15,869 nt of DNA. Source: Armatimonadaceae bacterium. GTDB lineage: Bacteria > Armatimonadota > Armatimonadia > Armatimonadales > Armatimonadaceae. A program made the position numbers and the translations under genes. Below are positions 13,763 to 15,869 of the stretch, piece by piece. Position 1 is the first letter of the stretch, and each line of letters starts with the position of its first letter. Location: positions 1 through 15,869 of the forward strand of contig JAUJNC010000095.1 in the NCBI GenBank assembly GCA_030446525.1, read 5' to 3'. Under the pieces are notes generated by a model, which worked only from the letters and a program-made list of their open reading frames with translations, was not told the origin of the DNA and did no database searches.

Positions 13763-15528
13763 TCAGGGCGCGCGCGTGGCGCTCGCCGTGTCGAAAGCTC
13801 TTCCAGGTTCCAGGTGACGCCCGGAGCGACGACGGCTTGACGTTGCCGAAGCGGTTACGCAGGGCGGGTGAGCGAGTCGGCGACGACCGTGAAAATGAAC
13901 GGCTGCTGCTCGCCCACGATATGCTGCCACCGGTCGTAGATCGCCTTGCGCTTGGTGGGGTCCAAATTCTGCGCGCCCTGCACCCAGAGCCTGTCGATCT
14001 CGGCCTCCCAGTCCGAGCCGGGCCGGGTCTGGTTGGGCCACCACTGGTGGGACGGGCCGGAAGAGCGCCAGATGTTGCTGCCGTTGTGCGGCTCCGGCCC
14101 GCCGGTCGGAAGCCCAGCACGATCGCCTGCCAGTCGTAGGGTGGCGTGTTCACGCGCGGCGGATCAGGTCGTTGAAGTTGACCGGCGTGAACCGCGCCCA
14201 GCCCGACTTCAGGTCGTCGGCGACGATGGTCGCGATGGCTTTGCGCGTACTGTTCTCGGTGTTGCCGATGTTGAACTCGACCTCTTGCCCTGGTACCCAG
14301 CGTGCCGTTCTTGTTGAAGTCTCTGAGGCCGATTCCGCCAGCAGCGCCTTCGCCTTTTCGGGGTTGTACTTCGAACTTGGGGACGTCCGGGTGCTGTAGA
14401 ACGCCGTGTTGGCGGGCGAGACCGGGCCGTAGGACGGTTTCCAGCCAGACCCAGGAAGATGTCGTTCGACATCCTTCGCGGTTCACGGCGTGGGAAACGG
14501 CGCGGCGGAAGCGCACGTCCCGGAACAGGTAGATCAGGTTCTTGTCCACTCTGGAGTTCGGGTTCAGGTTGAACCCGAGGTAGCTGAACCCCAGCCCGGG
14601 CCGCGGTTGAGCACGCTGTAGTTGCCGGCCGACTCCCTCGATGGTAGTAACCCGGCGCCTGCACCGCCAGGACGTCGGTCACGTTGCTGCGGAAGTTGAG
14701 CGTGGTCGCGTTCAGGTCCGGGACGTAGCGGTCCAGGTACGGGAGCGGCTTGCCGTCCTCGCTTTGGTTTCGAAGCGCGGGGTTGCGCTGGTAGACCACG
14801 CGCTGCCCGGGGGCGTACTCGGCGATGACATACGGCCCGCTGCTGACGAGCTTCGGTGACCGGGGTGTTGACCCCCAGGCGGCGTTGAACGCGCCGGCCT
14901 TGTAGGCGGCCTGAGAAGCCGGGGGCGACCTGGAAGGAAAGATGTCCGCGGCCGGGGTGCGGGCAGCTGGCAGCCGGAACTCGACCGTGCGGGCGTCCAC
15001 CTTGCGGTACCCGAAAGGCTCGCGCGTGACGGCCCTGTCCGTCGATACAACATCCACCATCATCCTCGCGCATGATGGTCTGTATTTGGGGTCGAAGATG
15101 ACGCCCAGGGTGAAGATGACGTCGTCCGCCGTGAGCGGCCGGCCGTCGCTCCAGGTCAGTCCTTCCCGCAGGGTGTAGGCCGTGTAGGGTCAGCCCGTCC
15201 GGGCTGACCTGGGGCAGGTCCGCGAGGCGCGGCCTGAACTTCAGGGTGTAGGCGTTGCGCTGGTCCAGCGGTTGTAGAGCGGGCCGACTTCACGGCTGAG
15301 GAGGACGTCTCCGAGGACACCCAAAGGTTGAACGTCTTGGGATCGGAGATGCTGGCGTCCGCGATCGCCCGCGGTAGGCCGGGACGCCGGTTCCTGGCTC
15401 GTGTTCAGCCAATTGCAGCCTCGGCGCCGGCGCCGTTGTTCGCCCCGGTGGACGACGGCCGCCCCGGGCACCCGGCAAGCACGAAGCCGGAAACGCCGAT
15501 GGCAAAAGTCGAAAACTGGCTTTATCAT
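13763..15528 (-). pseudogene. Family 5 solute-binding lipoprotein (peptide ABC importer), many frameshifts
   Basis: ATG 15528 (AGGAT five bases upstream) opens MIKPVFDF; dropping one T of the four-T run gives AIGVSGFVLAGC, a lipoprotein signal with a good VLAGC box. Conserved family 5 blocks then follow in three frames: LNTSQEPAS, AIADASISDPKTFNLW, AYTLREGLTWSDGRPLTADD, VIFTLGVIFDPKY, ARTVEFRLPAA, VSSGPYVIAEYAPGQRVVYQ, DGKPLPYLDRYV, DVRFRRAVSHAVNRE, GLRDFNKNGTLG, VNTPPYDWQAIVLGF and LRNRFGNVKPSS. The end LFDTASATRAP is at TGA 13763-13765. The implied length, about 588 residues, is normal. It captures peptides or related ligands (the family also includes nickel, opine and sugar binders) outside the membrane. 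A dozen or more indels are needed; conserved blocks are intact, so error is likelier than decay. Confidence 0.8.
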
Positions 15529-15560
15529 TGCTATCCTGCTGACAAAATTGCCTGCGATCT

Positions 15561-15869
15561 TCAGCGGCGCGCCCTGGACGCGGCGCGGGCGCCTGCTGCT
15601 CGGTCCAGTGGCACGCGGCCAGATGGGGGCCGGCTCAGGCGGGGCGCGTAGTCCACCAGGGGCGCATGGTCGTTTTGCAGGATCTCCATCGGGACGGGCA
15701 GCGGCGTAGGGACAGCCCGCACCCTGCGGCGCGGCGCTTGCCTCGGCCGCGGCCTTCGCGCCGCGCCCTGGCGCGCGGCGCGCCCGTCGCGGATCGGGCA
15801 CGGGCATCGGCGGCGAGGAGCACCGCGTGTAGGGCTGGACGAGCGGACGAGCGGCGGGGAGGGACAGCG
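15561..15869 (-). pseudogene. C-terminus of a peptide ABC transporter ATPase (OppD/OppF-like), frameshifted, runs off right edge
   Basis: Read on the minus strand from the edge, frames interleave PYTR, LLAADA or MPVPDPRRA, GCPYAAA, VPMEIL or ICKTTM, PLVDYAP and HLAACHWTEQQ. This order (HPYTRALL, a variable linker, GCRFxxRCPYA, CxxxxPPLVE, GHxAACH) is the C-terminal oligo_HPY region of OppD/OppF ATPases. A TGA at 15561-15563 is the probable end, about 30 bases before the binding-protein start. The nucleotide-binding core lies outside the window. It could be the second ATPase of the same importer. At least three indels are needed. Confidence 0.6.

Noticed and set aside
15189..15208. Perfect inverted repeat GTCAGCCC/GGGCTGAC as a terminator
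   Set aside because: It lies inside the binding-protein coding region, has no T tract, and is in the error-prone part of the window.

Overview
The window is GC-rich bacterial DNA with dense coding, AGGAGG-type ribosome binding sites on many genes, NarL-type two-component signalling and a secreted lipoprotein. No gene fixes the taxon. The mix (a transaldolase-like enzyme, DUF2382 stress protein, DUF1622, DUF2243, Gly-rich exported proteins) would suit a deep-branching terrestrial lineage such as Armatimonadota or Chloroflexota, but that is a guess. No tRNA, rRNA, CRISPR array or insertion sequence was seen.

Layout. (1) 1-217: 5' end of a transaldolase-like gene, minus strand, running off the left edge. 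(2) 472-2182: a DUF6788-like small Cys protein overlapping an erythromycin-esterase-like hydrolase, plus strand. (3) 2355-4523: an envelope/stress cluster: DUF2382 protein with a GSP17M-like N-terminus, a one-helix membrane peptide, an exported NTF2/DUF4440-like protein (frameshifted), a 38-residue exported peptide and a DUF1622 membrane protein. (4) 4534-5941: a short ZIP-transporter-like remnant, a Gly/Thr low-complexity lipoprotein, a Gly-rich exported protein with 21-bp DNA repeats, and a large hairpin terminator. (5) 6087-8538: a PAS-PAS histidine kinase translationally coupled to a NarL-type response regulator. (6) 8667-9788: two small overlapping ORFs, a CPVC exported membrane protein and a His-rich DUF2243 membrane protein; the last two carry indels that hide transmembrane segments. 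(7) 9808-10545: an ArsR-type regulator divergent from a thioredoxin, with interleaved promoters. (8) 10578-15869, minus strand: a peptide/nickel-type ABC importer read as ATPase C-terminus, solute-binding lipoprotein, permease B, permease C, ATPase D.

A strong secondary signal is single-base indels, several in C or G runs. They are isolated in the left two thirds, absent from the two genes at 10578-12752, and very dense from 12768 to the right edge, where the permease B and binding-protein genes can be read only by hopping frames. This looks like low-coverage sequence near a contig end rather than true decay, but raw reads are needed to decide. Positions of conserved motifs in those genes are reliable; their single-frame translations are not.
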